Both the position numbers and the translations under genes were made by a program. 64,000 bases of DNA from Charina bottae. Taxonomy: Eukaryota; Chordata; Lepidosauria; Squamata; Charinaidae. A model generated the notes under the pieces. The model was not told the origin of the DNA. It searched no databases and worked only from the letters and a program-made list of their open reading frames with translations. Shown here in pieces: positions 10,481-19,905 of the stretch (positions are counted from its first letter, which is position 1; each line of letters begins with the position of its first letter). The stretch is taken from the NCBI GenBank assembly GCA_023362775.1, contig JALMGJ010000008.1, positions 21,888,501 to 21,952,500 on the forward strand, written 5' to 3'.

Positions 10481-11879
10481 AAAAAGCCTTATCCAAGTGA
10501 CAAGATTGTGTCTATTCTATAGAAATCGACCAGGTGTATTTTAAAGATTGCGTGTTGGAGCAGTTTTTGTGTATGATTTAGGGCAGTTAACCATTGCCAG
10601 AACAGTATGGTAACCATCTCTGGAGGGCAGAAATGGACATCACCCTCTATTAATACCCACTGTCAAAATGACCCCAAGGTTATTTTTATGCTCCACTTCA
10701 AAAGTACAATTTCCATGTTATGGCATCTTGAATGTTCCTGTCCATTTTGAATAGCGTGCTTCAGTTTGTTACTGGCTAAATCCAGGAATTCATTGGTTAT
10801 TTTGCAGGAAAAAAACACCAACAGAATCAGTGTTTACCATAGTCTCTCTTATATTTTAGAGTTGACTTTACCAAGAATGCTGTAATAGTACAATAGTTTT
10901 AATGCTTGCTTTGCAAATAGAAAATTGCTGGTTTGATTCCTATCAGATTTTTTAAACTAATATTTTTTATTCCTTGATCTTCCTATTTTTTTAAAAAAAG
11001 CACAGAGAAAAATAGTACTAATATGTTTCTGCCAGGTTTAAAACAAGCAAACTTTTCTTCACTAACCAAGTGTTATAACCATTACGCTGTTATAACATTC
11101 ATGGTAAAGGTAGCTGTAAAAGGCATTAGAAAGCAACAGGATAGTAAAATAGGATTTTTAAAAGTTGCTCATTGTGCTTGCATGCATGAGCATTTTAATG
11201 CTTTAAGTACCTCTCTGTGTATGTGTGTATGCATGCATATACATGCATACATATGTGTATGTATGTTTCTCTGTGTGTGCATGCACATGCGTATGTGTGT
11301 GTCTTCAATAGGTTTCAGATGACAAAAAAATGGCAGTTGATTTCCTGGAATAGAAAAGTGGTAGGATACAAGCTTGTCCAGTGGTATGAAAGCTTGTTGT
11401 CTGGCCTAAATGTCTTGCAAACCATTACCGAAGTATCTCAGTACATAAGTACTTTTCTTAACCTAATTTAGAGTCAAGCTGGCAAGAGCATAGGACATGA
11501 ATAGCTGAAATGTTAATTGTGGATATACTCTTAGGTTACAATTGAGCACAAGCTATTTACAGCTATAGCTGGGTCTTACATACATCAAGCTGTATGGTAA
11601 ATTGCATGCTAATAAGTGCGAGAATTTCTTTCTTCTTTTCTTCATAATAAAAAATCTTAATCCTAGATGACTCTCTTATATATAGCAATAAATAACAATA
11701 TGTGAAAGATTATTTGGAGGAAGTATTTGAGTGGTACAAATATTCAGATATATTAAACACAGCAGAATAGACCTAATAATTTTAAAAACAACACTTTGGA
11801 ATATTTTGCAGCAGTTAGTGCATGGTTCATTAATTATACATCTTATGCTTTACAACTTACCCTAAATTCAGGCAGGATT
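10481..11879. other. Single-copy stretch with an alternating purine-pyrimidine tract
   Basis: No gene is recognised. At about 11214-11303 a run of TG/CA/TA-rich sequence (gtgtatgcatgcatatacat and similar) is nearly all alternating purine-pyrimidine. Confidence 0.5.
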
Positions 11880-12644
11880 TCATATTCCACCATCTCACTA
11901 TAAATAAAACAATTCCTTGTAGAAAGCACGAAAAGGTATATTATAGGTTTATACATGTTTAGTTTGTTGGATAAATGCTGGCTTATAGGAAAAAAGGTGC
12001 AGAGTAAACAGACACAGAGTGGAGCTTTTCAAAGCTAAAAATCTTTACTATAGATAAAGCAGAGTTGTATATACAGGTACAGCATTGCAAAAGTAAAAAT
12101 AGCTTACAAGCAGAATGCACATAATCCACATGTGTTGCTTCCACTGCACAGACATGAAGGAGCACATACCTAGGGGAACAACTCTCTCAGAACCAGGCAT
12201 AGCTACACACTTCTCAGTCCTCAGGAGCAGAACACATGGATATGGCTAAAAGATGGGCAGAAGTCAAGAAGCAAAGAACACCATTTTGCATGGGTAGAAA
12301 TACACTTTTTTACCAACTTCTGATTGGCTGAAACTTAGGTGTGAAAAACACCAAGCACAAAGCATAGAACATAGCACATACTATAACCTGTCAATGGGTG
12401 GCAGTGTTGCATCTAAGCAAGCATGTGATCTCCCCCTTCCCGTTCTCCCAGGGCAGGCTCTTCCCACGAAGCATCGGGGCAAACTGTTCCCATGCGAATG
12501 TTTTGGGACTAGACGTAAACAATGCATCACATGGTACCTTCACTGGCCACCTGCACCTTCATATTCCACCATTGCACTATAAATAAAACAATTCCTTGTA
12601 GAAAGCACGAAAAGGTATATTATAGGTTTATACATGTTTAGTTT
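11880..12644. repeat. 86-bp direct repeat bracketing ~590 bp
   Basis: The sequence at 11880-11965 recurs at 12559-12644 with only two mismatches that I can see (tcatattccaccatctcac against tcatattccaccattgcac). The right copy is followed by another partial unit (gtttatacatgtttagttt). The enclosed segment contains a CCAAT-like box (ctgattggctgaa) but has no coding frame I recognise. It is too long for a transposon target duplication. A partial tandem duplication of a ~680-bp unit is the simplest reading. Confidence 0.8.
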
Positions 12645-13035
12645 ACATTGTTTATACATGTTTAGTTTACAGTTATTTATTTGTTTAAATTTAAAACTTA
12701 TAGGCTGTTTTTTTTAATAGCAAAGTCTGTCAACACAGCTTACATTAAAACTAGCCATATATCATGTGTATGTATGTGTATGTGTGTATGAAATCATTAC
12801 ATATGGTTTGGTATGAAGACAAGAAGAATTCTAATTCAAGGGACCTGTAAAACAAAATATTTCTACTAGTCAACTTAAAAAAAAATCAAAAAGGAGAAGT
12901 CTGGATAATATCTTTTCTGAGATAATTCTATATTTATGTGCCACTTTTGAAAAATGTATACATGGAAAAGGGAGGTATCTCAAAAGTCATTCTTTTTTTC
13001 CTTTCTAGATTTCAGATCGGAAGCGTAACATTTGT

Positions 13036-13150
13036 AAAATATTTATTTATTTATTTAATTTATATGACCGCCCATCTCCCCCAACGGGGAACTCTGGGTG
13101 GTTTACAATAAAAATATATAAGATTATAATTAGCAAAACATTCCCCAGTT
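13036..13150 (-). mobile_element. L2-type LINE 3' tail fragment
   Basis: The plus strand reads (ATTT)n then tatatgaccgcccatctccc, cccaacggggaactctgggt and ggtttacaat. This is the reverse complement of the same 3' terminus that closes the L2 at 2409-4950. It is about 110 bp long, with no coding part retained. Confidence 0.75.
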
Positions 13151-13557
13151 GTAAATTATGTATCAAAATGAAAATTATTGGACCTCATATACAAAAACGT
13201 AATATATTTTGGCTGTTGTGGGTCTTCCGGGCTGTGTGGCCGTGTTCTGGAAGTTGTGGTTCCTAACGTTTCGCCAGCATCTGTGGCCAGCATCTTCAGA
13301 GGGCAGGAGCACAGATAGAAGCACAATCTCTGTGCCCAGGTAGAGTGGCAATGTTCTATTTATAGAGCTAAATTATAGGAGATTAGGTGGGGTTTTTTGT
13401 TGTGTTGAAATGTTAACGAGTGGCTGATGAGCGTGATTAGCATGTTCATTGTGAGAAGTATTCCCATGACCTGGTGGTTGGACTGAGTTCGTTGACCTTT
13501 TGCAGGCTGTGTTTTTCAGGACTGGTAGCCAGGTTTTGCTAATTTTTAAACTTTCTT

Positions 13558-15687
13558 GACTCCAAGCCTGGCTGGCAGCTCGACAAGTCAGAGTTTCTCA
13601 GAGCTCTGAGCTCTGAGACCTGGCTAACTTTCTATCTTGTTTGCAGGAGTCTACAGACCACTGAAGTTTCCCCCTGGAGAAGGGGGAACCAGAAGATTGC
13701 TCACAGAGCCATTGTAATTGCCCACTCCTGTTTTTCTTTGTTGTTTCCACCGCGGAGAAGAACGGGGGTGAATGCAGTGGAATGGCCAAAAGAGGATCCT
13801 AGCTCTGCAGAGAACGTAAGTCTCTCGGGAGACACAAGAGTGACAGCCAGCTTTTAGATCACTTTACATTAGTTTTCTTTTTTAGATCAGTACATTTTTA
13901 TTATCTAAAATTTATCTTTGGACTTCGTTCAAAATGTTGGCTAATTTTGTGTTTTCTTTGCTATAATTAATTTTGGTGGAAGTTTGATAGATTTTATTTT
14001 GGCAACATAGTGAACAAGTTTGTATTTTTCTGCCTTTCTTTTGTATCAGAGAAATTGGGACTTAAGAGACTTTGTTGGTATTTCTCACTTGACAAACTAA
14101 CTGACTTTTGAGAAATTGTTTGTTTGGGTTAAGCAGCTTGCAGCCTGAAGAATAAAGAAGAATAAAGAATAAAGTATAGAGAATGTGTGCCTCTTTACCT
14201 TTTTATTTTTCTACTTTTTTTTAGAAAGGACTATCTCTCATTTGGAATATTTTTTCATCTTTCCTTTTACAAACTGTTTGAAATACTGCTCTGTGGAATT
14301 TTTCATCTTTTACTTTAAAAGCTTTTCTCACTTAAAGAAATAGACATTATTGATAAATAATAGAACAGCTGTTCCCTGCTCCCTGAGAAAATTCTTTGTT
14401 TTGGCTACGGCAGCTGATTACGGTTTGAACAACAAATACAATCAGGCGGGGGTGTAGGTGGAATGGCATTTCTCACAGCACTTCAGGATTTTAAGGAAGA
14501 AACCAGCAAAAATTTTTTGCAAATTAAGAAATCCATAGAACGTATATTAATAGTTTTGGTGGCTCAGGAACAGAAGATACAAGGGACAGATTTAGAAACA
14601 GAGGAAAGACCTTTCGAACCAGTAGAGAAACAGGGAAAGAGGACTTTGAATGTATTGGTACAGAAGAAGATTATGATATTTTACAGGAAGTGGTCTATTA
14701 AACGTTTGGGCATAAATACATTGTGGCAGCTGAGACAGGAAGATTTTAATATGCAAATTGATAGATATGGCAAAATAAACATTTTGACATCCCACATGAG
14801 TTATAGAAATAAACAAGTTGCATATTGTGATATTGGCATAACCTAAACAGGAGATTTATTGATATTGATTTGGAATGCAAGGTTAATGAAAATGTGGATC
14901 TGGTATTGTACACAGAGTAAGCGCAGATATGAGAAACTGTATAGATGCATAAAAACATGATATTTTAAGTGTAAGATACAAGATTATAAATATAAATATG
15001 TTGATATTATATATTACTCTTTCTGGAGATACATTTATGAGAAGACAATGAGATGATGAGATGGAATTAGAATGTAGGTTATTACAAGAATATGTTGTAT
15101 GTATTAGGTTATATGTTATGTTAGGTTTTGCATTTTTGCTATATTATGTATTATGTTATGTAATATGTTAGATTATGTATTAATGGAATATATAGTCATA
15201 ATATGAACAGAATATACTGTATTTTATTAGACGTAGATAAGGCCTTTATTTGTTATACTAATTGGACTTTATTGAAGATATAAATATAGATGTAAAAATG
15301 GAAAGAGCAAATGGAAAACATTTAATTGATGCAACAATGAACATTTGATTACTATTCCAAGGAGTAGAAACCAGAGATGGATTGTTGGAAGATATCAAGA
15401 AAGGCGAAACCTATATGAAGAACAGAAGATTGGATTATAGAAATCATAGGGTATATGACAAAGAAAAGTTCCTGTGTATTGTATGAAGGACTAACATTTA
15501 AAGTTAATTGTTGTACTTAAAGTTCAAGGATAAATTGGAGGACATCTATTTTCTATATTTTCTTTGTTTGTTATTTTTTGACTTCACTTTTTCTTTTCTT
15601 TTTTCTTACTTTGTATTTCTATTTCTTTTTTTGTATTAGCTCTTAATATGTACTTTAAAATTCAATAAAACTTATGAAAAATTTTTT
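13558..15687 (+). mobile_element. L1-derived non-autonomous element, TSD TTTTTAAACTTTCTT
   Basis: This 2.1-kb block splits the left Penelope arm. The flanking repeat TTTTTAAACTTTCTT occurs at 13543-13557 and 15688-15702, and the right Penelope arm shows the uninterrupted target. The 5' end is GC-richer (promoter-like), the 3' end is T-rich and closes ttcaataaaacttatgaaaa, as in the L1 tails at 28700 and 37310. A piece near 15220-15270 translates to LLDVDKAFICYTNW, which matches RT motif A of L1 (FLDAEKAF). Most of ORF2 is missing, so this is an internally deleted derivative. Confidence 0.8.
14463..14846 (+). pseudogene. ORF1-like remnant of the L1-derived element
   Basis: This 127-codon frame begins MAFLTALQDFKEETSKNFLQ and is rich in K, E and Q early on, with a short heptad-like stretch. 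Its position about 0.9 kb from the element's 5' end is where L1 ORF1 would start. I do not see the RRM or C-terminal domain of a normal ORF1 protein, which is usually 300 or more residues. It is probably a broken remnant and not a working RNA-binding protein. Confidence 0.4.
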
Positions 15688-15702
15688 TTTTTAAACTTTC
15701 TT

Positions 15703-16297
15703 CTTTTTTATTGTAACTGTGCTGGTGTTTGTGAATTTCAATGGCTTCTCTGTATAATCTGGTGTAGTGGCTTTTGGTGTTGTCCAGTATTTCTGTGTTT
15801 TCAAATAGGATTTTGTGTCCTGTTTGCTTGAGAGCATGTTCAGCTACTGAAGATTTTTCCGGTTGCTGTAGTCTGCAGTGTCTTTCGTGTTCTTTTATCC
15901 TGGTGCGAATGCTTCGTTTTGTGGTTCCGATGTATACTTGTCCACAGCTGCATGGTATGCGGTATACTCCTGCAGCGGTGCGGGGGTCCCTTTTGTCTTT
16001 AGCTGATTTTAGCATTTGTTGTATTTTTCTGGTGGGTCTGAAGACTGTTTGAAAGTTGTGTTTTTCCATCAGTTTTCCCATGCGGTCAGTGACTCCTTTG
16101 ATGTAGGGCAGGAATACTTTGTTTGTGTGGGGCTGTTTTTCTTCAGTTGGATGTTGTTTTCTTGGTTTGATGGCTCTTTTTATTTCATTCTTGGAATAGC
16201 CATTCGCCTGTAGGACCCAATTCAGGTGGTTAAGTTCATTGTTGAGAAATTGGGTTTCACAGTTTCGATTAGCACGATCCACCAAGGTTTTGATCAT
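15703..16297 (-). pseudogene. Penelope-like GIY-YIG endonuclease part, left arm
   Basis: The minus-strand frame (extending artificially to 15662) carries the same GIY-YIG domain as the right arm: GVYRIPCSCGQVYIG, RTRIKEHERHC and RLYREAIEI. It differs from the right-arm protein by one residue that I can see (Ala for Val at position 31). Translation runs into the L1-derived insertion after KKEESLK, so the C-terminus is lost. An in-frame TGA (16310-16312) separates it from the upstream RT frame. Confidence 0.85.
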
Positions 16298-16309
16298 GCC
16301 TCTCTTTTG

Positions 16310-16777
16310 TCATGGGTGGTGATTGGAACTTTTGTGTAGATACCGGTCTGTATGGGTAGGTTTTCTGTATACTTTGTGTCCTAGTTTGAGGTCTGGTTTG
16401 CGTATGACCAGCGTATCTAAAAATGGAAGTTTGCCGTCAGTTTCTTTTTCCATAGTGAATTGTATATTGGGGTGGATGCCGTTTAGGTGGTCCAAAAATT
16501 TCTCCAGTTCTTCTTCAGTATGACTCCAAATTGCGAAGGTGTCATCCACGAACCAGAACCAGACTGTTGGTGTAATGGGTGCCGATTCCAAAGCCTGTTT
16601 TTCAAAGTGTTCCATGTAAAAGTTTGCTATGACTGGGCTCAGGGGGCTTCCCATGGCAACGCCATCCATCTGTTCGTAGAACTCATTCTCCCATTGAAAG
16701 TAACTAGTTGTTAGGCAGTGTTGAAATAAAGCTGTAATGTCTTCTGGGAAGATTTGCTTGATGAGTGCCAGGGTGCC
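16310..16777 (-). pseudogene. Penelope-like reverse transcriptase part, left arm
   Basis: The frame covers the C-terminal half of a Penelope-type RT: MDGVAMGSPLSPVIANFYME, then FWFVDDTFAIW (the FVDD active-site motif) and LPFLDTLVIRK. Sequence upstream of the ATG at 16669 also reads as RT and continues to the dimer junction at 16777, where the copy is truncated. The frame ends at the TGA at 16310-16312. The N-terminal RT motifs are missing, so it is not functional. Confidence 0.85.
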
Positions 16778-17195
16778 ATTTCAACACAGCCTAACAACTA
16801 GTTACTTTCAATGGGAGAATGAGTTCTACGAACAGATGGATGGCGTTGCCATGGGAAGCCCCCTGAGCCCAGTCATAGCAAACTTTTACATGGAACACTT
16901 TGAAAAACAGGCTTTGGAATCGGCACCCATTACACCAACAGTCTGGTTCTGGTTCGTGGATGACACCTTCGCAATTTGGAGTCATACTGAAGAAGAACTG
17001 GAGAAATTTTTGGACCACCTAAACGGCATCCACCCCAATATACAATTCACTATGGAAAAAGAAACTGACGGCAAACTTCCATTTTTAGATACGCTGGTCA
17101 TACGCAAACCAGACCTCAAACTAGGACACAAAGTATACAGAAAACCTACCCATACAGACCGGTATCTACACAAAAGTTCCAATCACCACCCATGA
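16778..17195 (+). pseudogene. Penelope-like reverse transcriptase part, right arm
   Basis: This is the mirror copy of the left-arm RT fragment, with the same GVAMGSPLSPVIANFY and FVDDTF motifs. The open frame appears to start at 16737, but its first 13 or so codons are antisense of the left copy and not part of the protein. It ends at a TGA (17193-17195), after which the same frame resumes as the GIY-YIG domain. RT motifs upstream of the GSPLSP box are missing. Confidence 0.87.
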
Positions 17196-17207
17196 CAAAA
17201 GAGAGGC

Positions 17208-17984
17208 ATGATCAAAACCTTGGTGGATCGTGCTAATCGAAACTGTGAAACCCAATTTCTCAACAATGAACTTAACCACCTGAATTGGGTCCTACAGGTG
17301 AATGGCTATTCCAAGAATGAAATAAAAAGAGCCATCAAACCAAGAAAACAACATCCAACTGAAGAAAAACAGCCCCACACAAACAAAGTATTCCTGCCCT
17401 ACATCAAAGGAGTCACTGACCGCATGGGAAAACTGATGGAAAAACACAACTTTCAAACAGTCTTCAGACCCACCAGAAAAATACAACAAATGCTAAAATC
17501 AGCTAAAGACAAAAGGGACCCCCGCACCGCTGCAGGAGTATACCGCATACCATGCAGCTGTGGACAAGTATACATCGGAACCACAAAACGAAGCATTCGC
17601 ACCAGGATAAAAGAACACGAAAGACACTGCAGACTACAGCAACCGGAAAAATCTTCAGTAGCTGAACATGCTCTCAAGCAAACAGGACACAAAATCCTAT
17701 TTGAAAACACAGAAATACTGGACAACACCAAAAGCCACTACACCAGATTATACAGAGAAGCCATTGAAATTCACAAACACCAGCACAGTTACAATAAAAA
17801 AGAAGAAAGTTTAAAAATTAGCAAAACCTGGCTACCAGTCCTGAAAAACACAGCCTGCAAAAGGTCAACGAACTCAGTCCAACCACCAGGTCATGGGAAT
17901 ACTTCTCACAATGAACATGCTAATCACGCTCATCAGCCACTCGTTAACATTTCAACACAACAAAAAACCCCACCTAATCTATAA
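17208..17984 (+). CDS. Penelope-like GIY-YIG endonuclease domain, right arm
   Basis: The 258-codon frame encodes the C-terminal nicking endonuclease that Penelope-like elements use to start reverse transcription in the chromosome. The domain lies at residues ~108-190: GVY (110-112), VYIG (121-124), the arginine-rich RTRIKEHERH helix (~131-140) and RLYREAIEI, with E184 as the likely catalytic glutamate. A basic linker (RAIKPRKQHPTEEKQ) precedes it. The natural protein would continue from the RT upstream in the same frame, and only the TGA at 17193-17195 splits them. The ATG given is therefore not the native start. The sequence looks intact, but alone it cannot mobilise the element. Confidence 0.85.
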   Translation: MIKTLVDRANRNCETQFLNNELNHLNWVLQVNGYSKNEIKRAIKPRKQHPTEEKQPHTNKVFLPYIKGVTDRMGKLMEKHNFQTVFRPTRKIQQMLKSAKDKRDPRTAAGVYRIPCSCGQVYIGTTKRSIRTRIKEHERHCRLQQPEKSSVAEHALKQTGHKILFENTEILDNTKSHYTRLYREAIEIHKHQHSYNKKEESLKISKTWLPVLKNTACKRSTNSVQPPGHGNTSHNEHANHAHQPLVNISTQQKTPPNL

Positions 17985-18183
17985 TTTAGCTCTATAAATA
18001 GAACATTGCCACTCTACCTGGGCAGAGAGATTTTGCTTCTATCTGTGCTCCTGCCCTCTGAAGATGCTGGCCACAGATGCTGGCGAAACGTTAGGAACCA
18101 CAACTTCCAGAACACGGCCACACAGCCCGGAAGACCCACAACAGCCATCGAACTCTGGCCGTGAAAGCCTTCGACAATACATT
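17985..18183 (+). repeat. Penelope-like 3' terminal region (pLTR-type end)
   Basis: After the ORF stop the element contains a TATAAATAG-like stretch (about 17992) and gatgctggcgaaacgttagg, ending ccttcgacaatacatt just before the target duplication. The inverted left-arm equivalent (13211-13557) lacks the last 37 bp of this end. Confidence 0.75.
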
Positions 18184-18459
18184 GTAATATATTTTGAATT
18201 CAATATAGTAAACAGAAACTGGAAAATGATGCAGCTTTATTATAGTCCCAGGATTCATTATGTAAGGATGTTTTCTTGATAAACAGGATTTTTACTGACT
18301 GGGGGAGGAAGATTAGCTGATTATAAGTTTTCTGTTTGTTACTCTTCCTTGTTTTCCTATCCCTTATTCCATCTGTTTGAAGAGCTGCATGATAGGACTC
18401 TGCTGCACTTTGGATTCAGTCTCCAAAAGATGCTTTGGAGAATGGGAAGGTATGAACCT

Positions 18460-18556
18460 AGCACCTGTCTGCAATACCTTCAAGCAGCTGCATCCCTTCT
18501 CAGGATTGCACTCCAGGAAAAGAGGCAGCTGCTTTAAGCTGTTGTAGACAGGTGCT
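18460..18556. repeat. Long hairpin (about 32-bp stem, 33-nt loop)
   Basis: The left side AGCACCTGTCTGCAA pairs with TTGTAGACAGGTGCT (18542-18556). The adjoining CCTTCAAGCAGCTGC pairs with GCAGCTGCTTTAAG (18525-18538). The bases between (18492-18524) form the loop. Mismatches are few and partly G-T. The size resembles a pre-miRNA or a small MITE. I do not recognise a known microRNA seed here. Confidence 0.75.
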
Positions 18557-19174
18557 CTGTTGCCTTTGGAACACACCAAAGTACTTGCTCATACAGTACA
18601 TGGAGACACACTCAGAAAACTTAAGGGAAAATGTACATTAAAAGCAAACTTTCAGAAAGAGAAAAATTATATGAGGAAAAATCACTTCCAAAAATGTGTT
18701 TATTAAGGACACGCTTACTAAAATATGCATAACAGGTGAAAGACCAAAAGGTGTATGAATTGATGTGCTAAGTTTTTTTAAAGAACAATATGATGCAGAA
18801 ATAAGGTCAAACCATTTTTAAATGAGCAACACTGGACAAAATCAAACTATTTGCTCTTTTGTTCTGTTCACCTAGAAGCACTGCCATTCTCTTCCCTGCA
18901 ACAGAAATGAATGCTTCATCATGGAGATGGAATGTTCTCTGCATTTTTAATATCACAGCTTTCACTTCCCCCTGACCCAGATAGGGCTGCATGTATATGA
19001 GACTAGAAAAGAGAGAAGAGGATCATACCAGAGGAGATAGTGAGCATTCTGTGCTTGAATAGAATAAAATGTCAATTTTATTTTGCGGCAAACACATAGA
19101 TGCTTGTATGTTAAAAAAGATATACACAATAATTGTTTTTAGTGTTTGTCTACTTGTTTGCACTGTGCTTGCCT
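18557..19174. other. Single-copy stretch, nothing recognised
   Basis: No convincing coding frame, tandem repeat or transposon terminus was found. Confidence 0.5.
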
Positions 19175-19385
19175 AGTTCTTATAGTGCAGCTTGTTGGTG
19201 CATGATGTGACAAGGGGTTTGGAATGGTTTGTTGCAAAGCCTGACTCTGATTTGGGCTGAGAAGGAGTGACTGGCCCAAGGCTATCCTTAAGGCTGCTTT
19301 GCCTAAGAAGGGACTGGAAGTTGGTTCTCCCTGCTTCTACTTCAGCACATTGATCACTACCCCACACTGGCTCTTCAAAAAACCA
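19175..19385 (-). mobile_element. Old tRNA-derived SINE copy
   Basis: On the minus strand it reads gagccagtgtggggtagtga, then cttgggccagtcactccttc and tcagcccaa. This is the body of the same SINE as at 19690, with more substitutions. The head is still recognisable but the A box is degraded. Confidence 0.6.
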
Positions 19386-19689
19386 AACAAACAACTCCAC
19401 CCCTGCCTGAGAAAAAATAATGAGAGTTAAATAAAGCATATAAACGACAATAATTCCATATATAACCATATCTATTATTTGAATGAAGGTGAAAAGGACA
19501 ATGCTTGTGAAGGTATTAGCCAGAACAAATCAGAGCATAAAGCTGGAAAGATGAGACTACATGGGGTACCCCTCTATTTCCTTGCCTGAGTTCTGTTCAC
19601 TGAACTTTGCTGCACTGGGTAATATCTGAAGAGAATTCTACTTGCATGCATTTGAACTCTTCCTTACAACTGTGGACACTGATAATTTT

Positions 19690-19905
19690 TTGTCTGTGTG
19701 TGTGTGCCTTCAACTAGTCTGGTGACTGCCTAGACTAGTCCCTACGGTTTTCCTCACAAGTTTTTGAGAAGTGGTTTGCCATTGCCTTCTTCCCAGGGCT
19801 GAGAAAGAGTGACTGGCCCAAGGTCACCCAGCTGCCTTTATGCCTAAGGGAGAACTAGAACTCAAAATCTCCTGGTTTCTAGCGTGTGCCTTAACCACAA
19901 ACTGG
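19690..19905 (-). mobile_element. tRNA-derived SINE, near full length
   Basis: The minus strand carries gtggttaaggca (A box region), gagttctagttctcccttag (B box region), then ctgggtgaccttgggccagt and tggcaaaccacttctcaaaa, ending in a CA/TG-rich tail near 19695-19705. This is the common squamate tRNA-derived SINE whose head fragment also lies at 8091. It is transcribed by RNA polymerase III and mobilised by a LINE. The partner LINE is not evident from this copy. Confidence 0.7.

Larger units (their letters stand above)
13211..18183. mobile_element. Head-to-head Penelope-like dimer, TSD GTAATATATTTT
   Basis: Two 5'-truncated copies of one Penelope-like element lie in opposite orientation. The left copy is on the minus strand (13211-13557 plus 15703-16777) and the right copy on the plus strand (16778-18183). 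The homologous arms are about 1.37 kb each and differ at only a handful of positions that I spotted, including a 3-nt indel near 13378. A 50-bp loop (16728-16777) is RT sequence belonging to the left copy only. One 12-bp direct repeat GTAATATATTTT flanks the whole structure (13199-13210 and 18184-18195), so the dimer seems to have landed as a unit. The left arm is interrupted by a 2.1-kb L1-derived insertion. Confidence 0.9.

Noticed and set aside
15774..16714. Several frames antisense to the Penelope arm
   Set aside because: They mirror the GIY-YIG and RT frames on the other strand and recur identically in the right arm. Shadows of the real coding strand.
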